The notes under the pieces: generated by a model
Seen by the model: only the letters and a program-made list of their open reading frames with translations
The model's database searches: none
Told to the model about the DNA's origin: nothing
NCBI RefSeq assembly: GCF_001885945.1
Contig: NZ_JXKQ01000014.1
Span: forward strand, 1-39,512
Source: Enterococcus hermanniensis
Lineage (GTDB): Bacteria; Bacillota; Bacilli; Lactobacillales; Enterococcaceae
Direction: 5' to 3'
Length of the DNA: 39,512 nt
Made by a program: the position numbers and the translations under genes
Shown here: in pieces, positions 1-6,543 of the stretch
How positions within the stretch are numbered: the stretch's first letter is position 1
Layout of the letters: each line of letters opens with the position of its first letter

Positions 1-477
1 CATTTTTTTGTGACCCTTGACACGTATACAACAGAAAATATGAAAGAAACAAAATATTATAACCAAATAGTGGATATGTTGCGGTGGCTTTCAGCAACTG
101 AAGATGACGGGATATCTTCTAAAAAAGTCAGAGAACTCTTCCGAAATATTCAAAGTCGAAATATCATTCCAGAGAGTGTTTATAATAATAATTCAGAACA
201 AATCGATGAATATATGGAGATCATTCCTCTAACGAATAAAGAGTTAAAAGCGCGTGGACACCATAATCCTCAAATGTATAAACGTAAAATCAAGTCAGAA
301 TTGGAAAATTATATGATGTCGATTCCTGAATGGCTGTTTATGAAATGTTACAAACAAGATCAAATTCGTTGCGAACAAATCGGTCGTTATGATCAAGTCT
401 TTTTTGTTGAAGGAGAGTATTCGAGCAACGTAGGCTTCCAAGTATTGAAAGGCAAGGAAGAAAACAGATTCTTCTAG
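1..477 (+). CDS. cas3: CRISPR-associated helicase/nuclease Cas3, C-terminal part (5' cut by window)
   Basis: The frame is open from base 1, so this is the C-terminal 158 residues or so of a longer protein; the GTG at 10 is not a credible start. No helicase or HD motif falls in the visible part. The assignment rests on position (cas3 normally sits directly before cas4-cas1-cas2 in type I-B operons) and on the ending, where a YDQVFFVEGEYSSNVGFQ stretch resembles the Cas3 C-terminal segment ending in a 'Y-D-x-x-G-F' turn. Cas3 would unwind and degrade the DNA strand displaced by Cascade. Its TAG stop abuts the cas4 ribosome binding site, so the genes are co-transcribed. An alternative is another large Cas subunit; upstream sequence would settle this. 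Confidence 0.7.
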   Translation, partial: HFFVTLDTYTTENMKETKYYNQIVDMLRWLSATEDDGISSKKVRELFRNIQSRNIIPESVYNNNSEQIDEYMEIIPLTNKELKARGHHNPQMYKRKIKSELENYMMSIPEWLFMKCYKQDQIRCEQIGRYDQVFFVEGEYSSNVGFQVLKGKEENRFF

Positions 478-486
478 GTGACTATA

Positions 487-975
487 ATGAAGATTACTGG
501 AAATATGATCAATTACTATTTTGTCTGCCAAAGAAAGCTTTGGCTGTTTTCTCATGGTCTTCAATATGAAGAAGAAAACGAGAATGTCCAGCTAGGTAAA
601 TTATTGGATACTAGCAGTTATAAGGGTAAACGCAAACAGATCATGTTGGATGGAACGATCAATATTGATTTTCTTGAAGATTGGAAAGTTCTGCATGAAG
701 TCAAAAAAACACGAGCCATTGAACCCGCCGCAATCTGGCAATTGAGATATTACTTGTACTATTTGCAAAAGAGGGGTGTTTCCGTAGAAAAGGGCTATAT
801 AGATTATCCGAAACTTAGAGAGCGAATAGAAGTCACCTTAGATGAGAAAGAAATCAACGAATTAGAGCGAATTATCGAATCAATTAAAATGATTGTTACT
901 CAAAATGATTCGCCAAAAGTTGAAAAAAAGAAAATCTGTCCGAAATGTGCTTATTATGACTATTGTTTTATCTAG
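487..975 (+). CDS. cas4: CRISPR-associated exonuclease Cas4 (type I-B)
   Basis: Cas4 trims and selects prespacers with the correct PAM before Cas1-Cas2 integration. Seen in the sequence: 162 residues, with the four Fe-S cysteines at C14 (in VCQRKLW), C151, C154 and C160 (CPKCAYYDYC), and RecB-like nuclease residues D61, E71-x-K73 (HEVKKT) and Q85-LRYY. All key positions are intact, so the enzyme should be active. The ATG at 487 is chosen over the in-frame GTG at 478 because AGGTG at 476-480 is a ribosome binding site six bases before it. The gene lies between cas3 and cas1 with almost no spacing. Confidence 0.93.
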   Translation: MKITGNMINYYFVCQRKLWLFSHGLQYEEENENVQLGKLLDTSSYKGKRKQIMLDGTINIDFLEDWKVLHEVKKTRAIEPAAIWQLRYYLYYLQKRGVSVEKGYIDYPKLRERIEVTLDEKEINELERIIESIKMIVTQNDSPKVEKKKICPKCAYYDYCFI

Positions 976-978
976 GAG

Positions 979-1977
979 GTGGAAAAAATCGAAAGCTACT
1001 ATTTATATTCTAGCGGAACATTGAGCCGAAAAGATAATGTCATCCGCATGGAAACAGCTGATGGTCGTAAAAAAGATTTAAAGACCGAAATGACACGGGA
1101 TATTTATTTGTTCGGTGAAGTTACGACGAATACGAAATGTTTAAACTATCTCTCCGAAATGAAAATTCCTGTTCATTTTTTCAACTATTACGGTTATTAC
1201 ACTGGAACTTTTTACCCTAGAGAGAAGAATGTTTCTGGCAAGTTGCTGGTACAACAAGTCTGCCATTCTATGGACGAGGAAAAGCGAATCATTTTAGCAA
1301 GAAAATTTGTGGATGGCGCAACAGCGAATTGTTTACGCAATTTGCAATACTATCGTCGCAGAGGAAAAGAAATTGAAAAGCAAATCGCTGATATTGAGGC
1401 TGTCAGAAAACGAATTCCGCGCACGAATGAAGTAGAGGAACTGATGGGATTAGAAGGGAATATTCATCAAATCTATTATAGTGCTTGGGAAACTATCTTT
1501 AACGATGAAGTAGAATTTAAGATGCGGGTACGTCGACCGCCAGATAATATAGTGAACACGTTGATTTCTTATTTAAATATGTTGACCTATAGCGCGTGTC
1601 TATCAGAAATTTATGTTAGTCAGCTCAATTCAACAATCAGTTATCTTCATAGTAATTCTGAGCGAAGATTTTCTTTATCCTTGGATATCGCAGAGATTTT
1701 TAAACCATTGATTGTGGATCGATTGATTTTTTCTTTGATCAATAAAAAGATTATCACTGAAAAAGACTTTGAAAATGGATCAAATGGAAATTATTTGAAA
1801 CAGACTGGACAGCAAAAAGTATTACGTCAATTTGATGAGCGATTAAATAAAACGATTCGTCATCGAGAGCTCAAAAGAAATGTATCTTATCGAAAATTAA
1901 TGCGTTTAGAATGCTACAAATTGATCAAACATTTGATGGATGATAAAGAGTATGAACCTTTTAAAATTTGGTGGTGA
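979..1977 (+). CDS. cas1: CRISPR-associated integrase Cas1 (type I-B)
   Basis: Cas1 is the metal-dependent integrase that, with Cas2, inserts new spacers at the leader end. Numbered from GTG 979 the protein has 332 residues; the expected metal ligands are E159 (GLEGNIHQIYY), H224 (SYLHSNSERR) and D236 (LDIAEIFKPLIVDR), all present. The start is odd. The only in-frame standard codon near the expected N-terminus is GTG 979, which lies inside the AGGAGGTG ribosome binding site (974-981). The family usually begins close to ESYYLYSSG, and at the right distance from the ribosome binding site (988-990) there is an ATC. The next ATG (1048) would remove the first beta strand. The end leads into cas2 with a five-base gap. 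Confidence 0.93.
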   Translation: MEKIESYYLYSSGTLSRKDNVIRMETADGRKKDLKTEMTRDIYLFGEVTTNTKCLNYLSEMKIPVHFFNYYGYYTGTFYPREKNVSGKLLVQQVCHSMDEEKRIILARKFVDGATANCLRNLQYYRRRGKEIEKQIADIEAVRKRIPRTNEVEELMGLEGNIHQIYYSAWETIFNDEVEFKMRVRRPPDNIVNTLISYLNMLTYSACLSEIYVSQLNSTISYLHSNSERRFSLSLDIAEIFKPLIVDRLIFSLINKKIITEKDFENGSNGNYLKQTGQQKVLRQFDERLNKTIRHRELKRNVSYRKLMRLECYKLIKHLMDDKEYEPFKIWW

Positions 1978-1982
1978 GAATA

Positions 1983-2264
1983 GTGTATGTGATTCTTGTT
2001 TATGACATTTCTTTAGAAGACAAAGGCGCTCGAGTCTTGAATCGAGTATTCAAAATTTGTAAAAAATATTTGAGCCATGTTCAAAAGTCTGTTTTTGAAG
2101 GGGAAATCACGCCTGCAAAACTGGCTAAATTAGAACAGGAGTTAAAAGAATATGTTCGTGAAGATCTGGATTCAATCTTAATCTTCAAAAATTCAAATAA
2201 AAAATGGTTGAAGAAAGAATACATCGGAATCGATGGGACAGAACTAGTTTCAAATTTCTTTTAA
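1983..2264 (+). CDS. cas2: CRISPR-associated endoribonuclease-fold protein Cas2
   Basis: Cas2 forms the central dimer of the Cas1-Cas2 integration complex. From the GTG at 1983 the product is 93 residues and starts MYVILVYDIS, the usual Cas2 ferredoxin-like first strand with the conserved aspartate D8; a second conserved stretch is VQKSVFEGEIT. I prefer 1983 because GGTGAG at 1973-1978, overlapping the cas1 stop, is suitably spaced; GTG 1974 or TTG 1968 would add residues not usual in the family. It is the last cas gene, immediately before the leader and array. Confidence 0.92.
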   Translation: MYVILVYDISLEDKGARVLNRVFKICKKYLSHVQKSVFEGEITPAKLAKLEQELKEYVREDLDSILIFKNSNKKWLKKEYIGIDGTELVSNFF

Positions 2265-2450
2265 ATTTTTCATCTGTCGATAGGAGATAACTAGCAAAAA
2301 CCTTGGTTACGACAGATGAGAAAGAAAGTGATGATTAAAGGAATATTTTTGGTATGCGATGTTATCTAAGTTGGAAAAAGAAGTCGAACTTTTGAGTTCG
2401 ACAGAAATGGGTTAAAAAAGCCCATCGTTTCAATGTATAATAGTTGTGGA
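2265..2450 (+). promoter_or_regulatory. CRISPR leader with two inverted repeats and a -10 box
   Basis: This 186-base stretch between cas2 and the first repeat has no gene. It contains a perfect inverted repeat TCATCTGTCG / CGACAGATGA starting just after the cas2 stop (arms about 31 bases apart), a tight perfect hairpin GTCGAACT-TTTG-AGTTCGAC at 2383-2402, and a weaker ATGGG/CCCAT pair at 2407-2425. TATAAT at 2436-2441 ends nine bases before repeat 1 and would start transcription at about the first repeat; the -35 (TTAAAA near 2412) is poor. Leader function is inferred from position and from the decayed repeat at the far end of the array. Confidence 0.75.
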
Positions 2451-3397
2451 GTCTAAATCTAAAAATAGTGGAATGTAAATTAATTAATGCCTTCTTGTTT
2501 GATAGGCATTTGAACAGTCTAAATCTAAAAATAGTGGAATGTAAATAACGCTAACGGCGTATCTAGTCAAGGAGCTGCATCTGTCTAAATCTAAAAATAG
2601 TGGAATGTAAATTCGTTTTCATGATTGAAGCTATTGTTTCAAGACCACGTCTAAATCTAAAAATAGTGGAATGTAAATAATTATCAAATGGGCCGTACGT
2701 GGATACAAAATAAGGTCTAAATCTAAAAATAGTGGAATGTAAATCTACTAAAATTGTGTTTTAATCCTAGTGTCACTTCAAGTCTAAATCTAAAAATAGT
2801 GGAATGTAAATAGGAGCTACTTTATACTATGCAGCTTCTTATCTTCGTCTAAATCTAAAAATAGTGGAATGTAAATTCCGGAAGTGTTCAACGAATCCGC
2901 TGATTTTTTCGGTCTAAATCTAAAAATAGTGGAATGTAAATAACAAATTGATCCATTTGAATACACATTGCAAAATGTCTAAATCTAAAAATAGTGGAAT
3001 GTAAATGCATTTTGGCCAACATGAACCCAAGTGCGGCGATGTCTAAATCTACAAATAGTGGAATGTAAATATCAAAATCAATATTGAACTGATCAAAGAA
3101 GTTATTGTCTAAATCTAAAAATAGTGGAATGTAAATACTGTTGAACCATCTTTTAATAGATGTTCTTCTAGGTCTAAATCTAAAAATAGTGGAATGTAAA
3201 TCAATCGAACCTCGTGGTGTTTTAACTTTCGGCAAGGTCTAAATCTAAAAATAGTGGAATGTAAATCGAGCTGACGCTACAAAAGTCTACAACAGAAATG
3301 ATGTCTAAATCTAAAAATAGTGGAATGTAAATTCACTTAACTTTTTCACATCGGCCACATCGACAACGTCTAAATCTAAAAATATTGAAAAATTAAC
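2451..3397 (+). CRISPR. Type I-B CRISPR array, 14 full repeats plus a degenerate terminal repeat, 14 spacers
   Basis: The 30-base repeat starts GTCTAAATCT and ends GGAATGTAAAT. Repeats begin at 2451, 2517, 2583, 2649, 2715, 2782, 2847, 2912, 2977, 3041, 3107, 3172, 3237 and 3303; a 15th copy at 3368 matches only over its first 17 bases. Spacers are 34-37 bases, mostly 35-36. The copy at 3041 has one change (A to C at base 12). The last 8 bases, ATGTAAAT, match the 5' handle known for clostridial type I-B repeats, fixing the + orientation; the eroded repeat marks the oldest end. The spacers differ from one another; I could not assign targets by eye. Confidence 0.98.
3368..3397 (+). repeat. Degenerate terminal CRISPR repeat
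   Basis: GTCTAAATCTAAAAATA is kept and the remaining 13 bases have drifted, removing the GGAATGTAAAT end. Loss of the 3' half in the last repeat is typical of the leader-distal end, and agrees with the leader lying at 2265-2450. Confidence 0.85.
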
Positions 3398-3508
3398 TTT
3401 TTGTATTCTAAAGTTGCAGCGATTACTGAACAAATTTAAAAACCAAAAAATATTGATCAGCATCACTACTAACACTTATCGAAACAAAACAATTTAACAT
3501 TATAGATA

Positions 3509-3793
3509 TTAATTGACGGAATCTTTTTCTGACCAATGCAAGGCTAAAAAATAACCTGTGATTCCCATACCAATGAAGAAACACGCGGCATCAAAACTAT
3601 TAATTTCAGGTTTGATCAAGGCATAGATTATTACAACGACCAACCAATTGACAACGCCCCATAGAACGTTTGTCGGTGCCGAAGCTGGTTTTTTCCAAGG
3701 AACATCCCAATGTTCAGCGGTGATTCCTTTAGTGAAATGAGGAATGCCATTTGCAAAAATCATTCCTAATAAAAGACAAATAATTGAATCCAT
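3509..3793 (-). CDS. Small membrane protein of unknown function
   Basis: The 94-residue product has three hydrophobic segments: residues about 2-18 (start MDSIICLLLGMIFANGIPHF), 42-60 (VLWGVVNWLVVVIIYALI) and 68-85 (ACFFIGMGITGYFLAL). Between the first two lies a polar loop rich in W, H, K and P (EHWDVPWKKP). The start is supported by an AGGAGA ribosome binding site just upstream on the minus strand. It stands alone, facing the CRISPR array, and ends 112 bases from the last repeat. I do not recognise a characterised family; similar small proteins occur as hypothetical integral membrane proteins in lactic acid bacteria. No function is proposed. Confidence 0.75.
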   Translation of the reverse strand: MDSIICLLLGMIFANGIPHFTKGITAEHWDVPWKKPASAPTNVLWGVVNWLVVVIIYALIKPEINSFDAACFFIGMGITGYFLALHWSEKDSVN

Positions 3794-3962
3794 TATAAAC
3801 TTCTCCTCTGTTTAGCTTCTATTGGTAGTATACCTGTTTCTGCAAGATTTTTCTGCCGATTTTAGAAATAATTTATGGATTGATTGAGCAGACTATTTAA
3901 CAAGACAAAGAGCTTGGTGGTATGGTTGATAACGAAACAGGAAAAAAAGAAGGAGGAATTTA

Positions 3963-4805
3963 ATGATGAAAGCACCATTGATACTATTGAATGACGGTCA
4001 TCAGTTCCCAACGATTGGTCTAGGTACGTTCCAAATCCGTGGAGGACAAGGAGTGGATCAAGTGTTAACTGCAATCCAAGATGGCTATCGTTTATTGGAT
4101 ACATCGACGAACTATGACAGTGAAGGAATCGTTGGAGAGGCGATTCGTCGCTCGGGAATTCCTCGTTCTGAATTTTTTGTAACGACAAAACTACCCGGAA
4201 AGTATCATCATTACGAGGACGCTTTGATGATGATTCAAGAATCTTTGTTCCGAATGGGATTAGATTATTTTGATTTGTATTTGATTCATTGGCCACTACC
4301 TAAACGGGGATTATATGTCGAGGCTTGGAAAGCACTTGTAACTGCAAAAAATCTTGGTTTGATTCGCTCGATCGGTGTATCGAATTTTGAACCAGAACAT
4401 TTAGATAAGATCATTGAGGAGACGGGAATTACACCAGCTGTTAATCAAATCGAAATCCACCCTTACTGGGTTCAAGAGCGAATGCTAGCAGAAAATAAAA
4501 AACGCGGAATCATTACTGAAGCGTGGAGTCCCTTGGGGCGTGGCAGTGATGCATTAAAAGAAAAAGCGATTATAGAATTGGCTGAAAAATATGATAAAAC
4601 CCCGGCTCAAATTATTTTACGTTGGCATTACGAACGGGAAATAATTCCAATTCCTAAATCAAGAAATTTAAAGCATCAACGAGATAATTTGGCCATTTTC
4701 GATTTCGAACTTACAAAAGCTGAAATTGACGCAATCAATCAATTAGAAAAACCAGATGGACGAATCGATGGTCAAGATCCAAACGAATATGAAGAGTTTG
4801 ACTAA
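3963..4805 (+). CDS. Aldo/keto reductase
   Basis: A soluble NADPH-dependent carbonyl reductase of the AKR superfamily, of the 2,5-diketo-gluconate reductase-like type (280 residues, normal length). The catalytic tetrad is visible: D46 and Y51 (LLDTSTNYDSEG), K76 (TTKLPG) and H109 (LIHWPLP). Cofactor-side motifs follow: GVSNF, NQIEIHPYW, EAWSPLGRG and IPIPKSRN. A strong AGGAGG at 3951-3956 precedes two adjacent ATG codons (3963 and 3966); either could start. The gene is a single unit ending in a strong terminator. The physiological substrate cannot be read from the sequence. Confidence 0.93.
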   Translation: MMKAPLILLNDGHQFPTIGLGTFQIRGGQGVDQVLTAIQDGYRLLDTSTNYDSEGIVGEAIRRSGIPRSEFFVTTKLPGKYHHYEDALMMIQESLFRMGLDYFDLYLIHWPLPKRGLYVEAWKALVTAKNLGLIRSIGVSNFEPEHLDKIIEETGITPAVNQIEIHPYWVQERMLAENKKRGIITEAWSPLGRGSDALKEKAIIELAEKYDKTPAQIILRWHYEREIIPIPKSRNLKHQRDNLAIFDFELTKAEIDAINQLEKPDGRIDGQDPNEYEEFD

Positions 4806-4806
4806 G

Positions 4807-4847
4807 AAAAAGACTGGAAATCAATTTTGATTTCCAGTCTTTTTTTG
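4807..4847 (+). terminator. Rho-independent terminator of the aldo/keto reductase gene
   Basis: A long stem with arms AAAAGACTGGAAATCA and TGATTTCCAGTCTTTT around a short ATTT loop, followed by a T run. It begins just after the TAA stop. Confidence 0.95.
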
Positions 4848-4956
4848 TTGTTTTTATTTTTTAAATAATAAAAAAAATAACTTGTTAACCTTTTTATGTG
4901 AAAATATTTTAGGATATGGCATACTAAAAGTAATAAAATAATTTTTGGAGGATGCC

Positions 4957-5271
4957 ATGAGAAACAAGAGTGGAGTAATCGTTGTCTTGACAGCTATAGT
5001 GTTAGCCTCTTTTTTGTTTGTCCAAGTAAGAAGTGATGAAGACAATGAAGCGTCTGATTTTACGAAAGTATCAGCTGTTGAGCATCGATCGGACTTTTTT
5101 ACGAATAGAAATCTCAATGAATTGGATGCGGTAACATATGCAACTTATGCTGAAATGAAAGACGACTTGACAGAAGAGCTACCCTTCGTTCACAAAATAA
5201 CAAAAAAAGAATTTGTTGGTGGCCGAGCCGAGCCTGATGGTATTACTTGGACAGGCTATTTTGAAAAATAA
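4957..5271 (+). CDS. Small exported or membrane-anchored protein of unknown function
   Basis: From the ATG at 4957 the product is 104 residues: a short positive start (MRNKSG), a hydrophobic segment VIVVLTAIVLASFLFVQV at about residues 7-24, then an acidic soluble part. There is no lipobox cysteine, so it is probably a signal-anchored or cleaved secreted protein. GGAGG at 4947-4951, five bases upstream, selects this start over the TTG at 4945. The tail includes an aromatic motif GITWTGYFEK near the C-terminus. I recognise no family. It is monocistronic, flanked upstream by a terminator and downstream by about 150 bases without a gene. Confidence 0.7.
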   Translation: MRNKSGVIVVLTAIVLASFLFVQVRSDEDNEASDFTKVSAVEHRSDFFTNRNLNELDAVTYATYAEMKDDLTEELPFVHKITKKEFVGGRAEPDGITWTGYFEK

Positions 5272-5423
5272 GTAATTGTTAGATAATCTAACTAATTAGC
5301 AGTAAAGTTCACTTACTAGCTGATACTAGGAGATCAGAGCCAGTACTTTTAAAACTCTAGGACCGCGGCCAACATCTTTAGGAAATAGTGTCGTATTAGT
5401 CAACTATTTAATTAATCAAGCGA

Positions 5424-5484
5424 TTGGGACAAGTCAAGGTTCTTCGACAATTTTTATAAAGAACCTGCACGACTTTTGTCCCAA
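5424..5484. repeat. Two-tier long hairpin, possible intergenic repeat element
   Basis: Outer arms TTGGGACAAGTC (5424-5435) and GAC-TT-TTGTCCCAA (5471-5484) enclose inner arms GGTTCTT (5438-5444) and AAGAACC (5459-5465). Neither strand has a T run after the stem, so it is not a standard terminator for either neighbour, although it lies directly after the stop of the minus-strand zinc-ribbon gene. It may be a mobile intergenic repeat or a structured RNA end. Confidence 0.6.
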
Positions 5485-5489
5485 CACGT

Positions 5490-5705
5490 TTATCCGCCAC
5501 CCATTAGGAAGTCCAAGATATCCCAGCCATTAGAGTTTTGGCTACGATAAAGTTCGGTATAGCCGCAACGTGTACAGCTGATTGTCGTAAATTTTTTATT
5601 TTGGACATCAAATATTTTGGCAAAATTTCCACCAGTTGCTTGAAATTGATCTGAGACATATTGCTGGTTCCCACATTTTTCACAAACATATTGTTTTCTT
5701 TCCAT
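5490..5705 (-). CDS. Small zinc-ribbon protein, predicted nucleic-acid binding
   Basis: The 71-residue protein contains two CxxC knuckles: CEKCG at residues 8-12 and CTRCGY at about 44-49, spaced as in the zinc-ribbon family annotated as predicted nucleic-acid-binding proteins. The C-terminus ends in a short FLMGGG tail typical of this family. AAGGGGTG just upstream on the minus strand supports the ATG at 5705. It stands alone. The biological role is unknown; nucleic-acid binding is a family-level prediction only. Confidence 0.82.
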   Translation of the reverse strand: MERKQYVCEKCGNQQYVSDQFQATGGNFAKIFDVQNKKFTTISCTRCGYTELYRSQNSNGWDILDFLMGGG

Positions 5706-5713
5706 TTTTTCAC

Positions 5714-6033
5714 CCCTTAATCATTTAAAACAGTCATTGATTGAATTATAGCAGTTTTATTTACTCCGTCATCCGTCTTTAGAAGTATCTCTGAAGGCTA
5801 TTTTATTGAACTAAAAGAATAGGGTTTTAGGATAAGCTAGAAAGATACATGGGGCTTTAAGCAAAACCTGTTTCTTGTTCAAGTAATAGCCTAGAAAAAC
5901 ACCTGTATAGGTTCTATCAACATAAAAAAATCATCGGAATCGATATTCATATATTGGATATCATCCCTTAGATGTTTTTTGTTGTCCCATGACATTGTGA
6001 TGATTGGGGCTGAACCAAAGAAATCATTTATTA
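5714..6033. other. Gene-poor stretch with a possible minus-strand coding remnant
   Basis: About 320 bases between two minus-strand genes. I see no RNA gene, strong promoter or terminator. On the minus strand a frame running 6082 to 5891 reads into a D/F-rich tail (NIDSDDFFMLIEPIQVFF) that looks protein-like, but it lacks a ribosome binding site, starts inside the neighbour gene in another frame and resembles nothing I know. It may be a decayed gene end. Confidence 0.4.
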
Positions 6034-6405
6034 TTAAGCTAACGATAGAATGATACCTTTTTGGGCTAAATTCAAGAGACACTCTTCTAAATAAGCGTCG
6101 TTATGTTCAGGATAAAGTGGCGTGGTGACGGGCTGAACAGTGATTTTGGTTAAAGGGTCGAGGCGCTTTCCACGATAAAGTGGATCAAACCATAAGGGAT
6201 TAGGTGAATAACCTCGACGGGTCATTTCCTCAAGGACTAACAAGTGAAATTGAAATAATTTATAGTAGGGGTGAGTAAAAACATAATCGACCGTTGCGTG
6301 TTTTTTCCCCCAGCCCTTTCCTCTTAAGGCGGCAGCTTCGCGATGCTGTCCCAATAATTGCTGACGGGGTAACAAAGGAATCAATGTTTCGTGCCAAAGA
6401 CGCAT
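6034..6405 (-). CDS. Pyrimidine-dimer DNA glycosylase-like protein (TIGR02328 type)
   Basis: A 123-residue protein starting MRLWHETLIPLLPRQQLLGQ, a start characteristic of the family related to the T4 endonuclease V type pyrimidine dimer DNA glycosylase. Conserved stretches follow: ALRGKGWGKKHATVDYVF, the motif HPYYKLFQFHLLVLEEMTRRGY, and LYPEHNDAYLEECL near the end. The length is normal for the family. A GGAGGG ribosome binding site precedes the ATG at 6405. Base-excision activity on UV photoproducts is a family inference and is not shown for this subgroup; many members are annotated only as conserved hypothetical. Confidence 0.85.
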   Translation of the reverse strand: MRLWHETLIPLLPRQQLLGQHREAAALRGKGWGKKHATVDYVFTHPYYKLFQFHLLVLEEMTRRGYSPNPLWFDPLYRGKRLDPLTKITVQPVTTPLYPEHNDAYLEECLLNLAQKGIILSLA

Positions 6406-6543
6406 GATGAACCCTCCAATCTGTAGTTAATCAATTTTTTCATAAATGTTAACTGCTGACGAATGATTTGCTTGAGAGATTTACTTTCATGATTTAAAGA
6501 ATCTGTTTTATAATAAGGATGATTAGGAAGCAGGTGAAATGGA

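Noticed and set aside
2888-3235. 115-residue minus-strand open frame
   Set aside because: It lies wholly within the CRISPR array; its repeated IYIPLFLDLD pattern is simply the repeat read in reverse.
5504-5713. 69-residue minus-strand frame
   Set aside because: Out-of-frame shadow of the zinc-ribbon gene; loses the CxxC pattern.
5891-6082. 63-residue minus-strand frame as a real gene
   Set aside because: GTG start without a ribosome binding site, and overlap with the true gene at 6034-6405. Kept only as a possible remnant.
3400-6540. Genomic island with mobile elements around the CRISPR locus
   Set aside because: No transposase, integrase, tRNA gene or matching direct repeats could be seen; only the mixed gene content hints at turnover.
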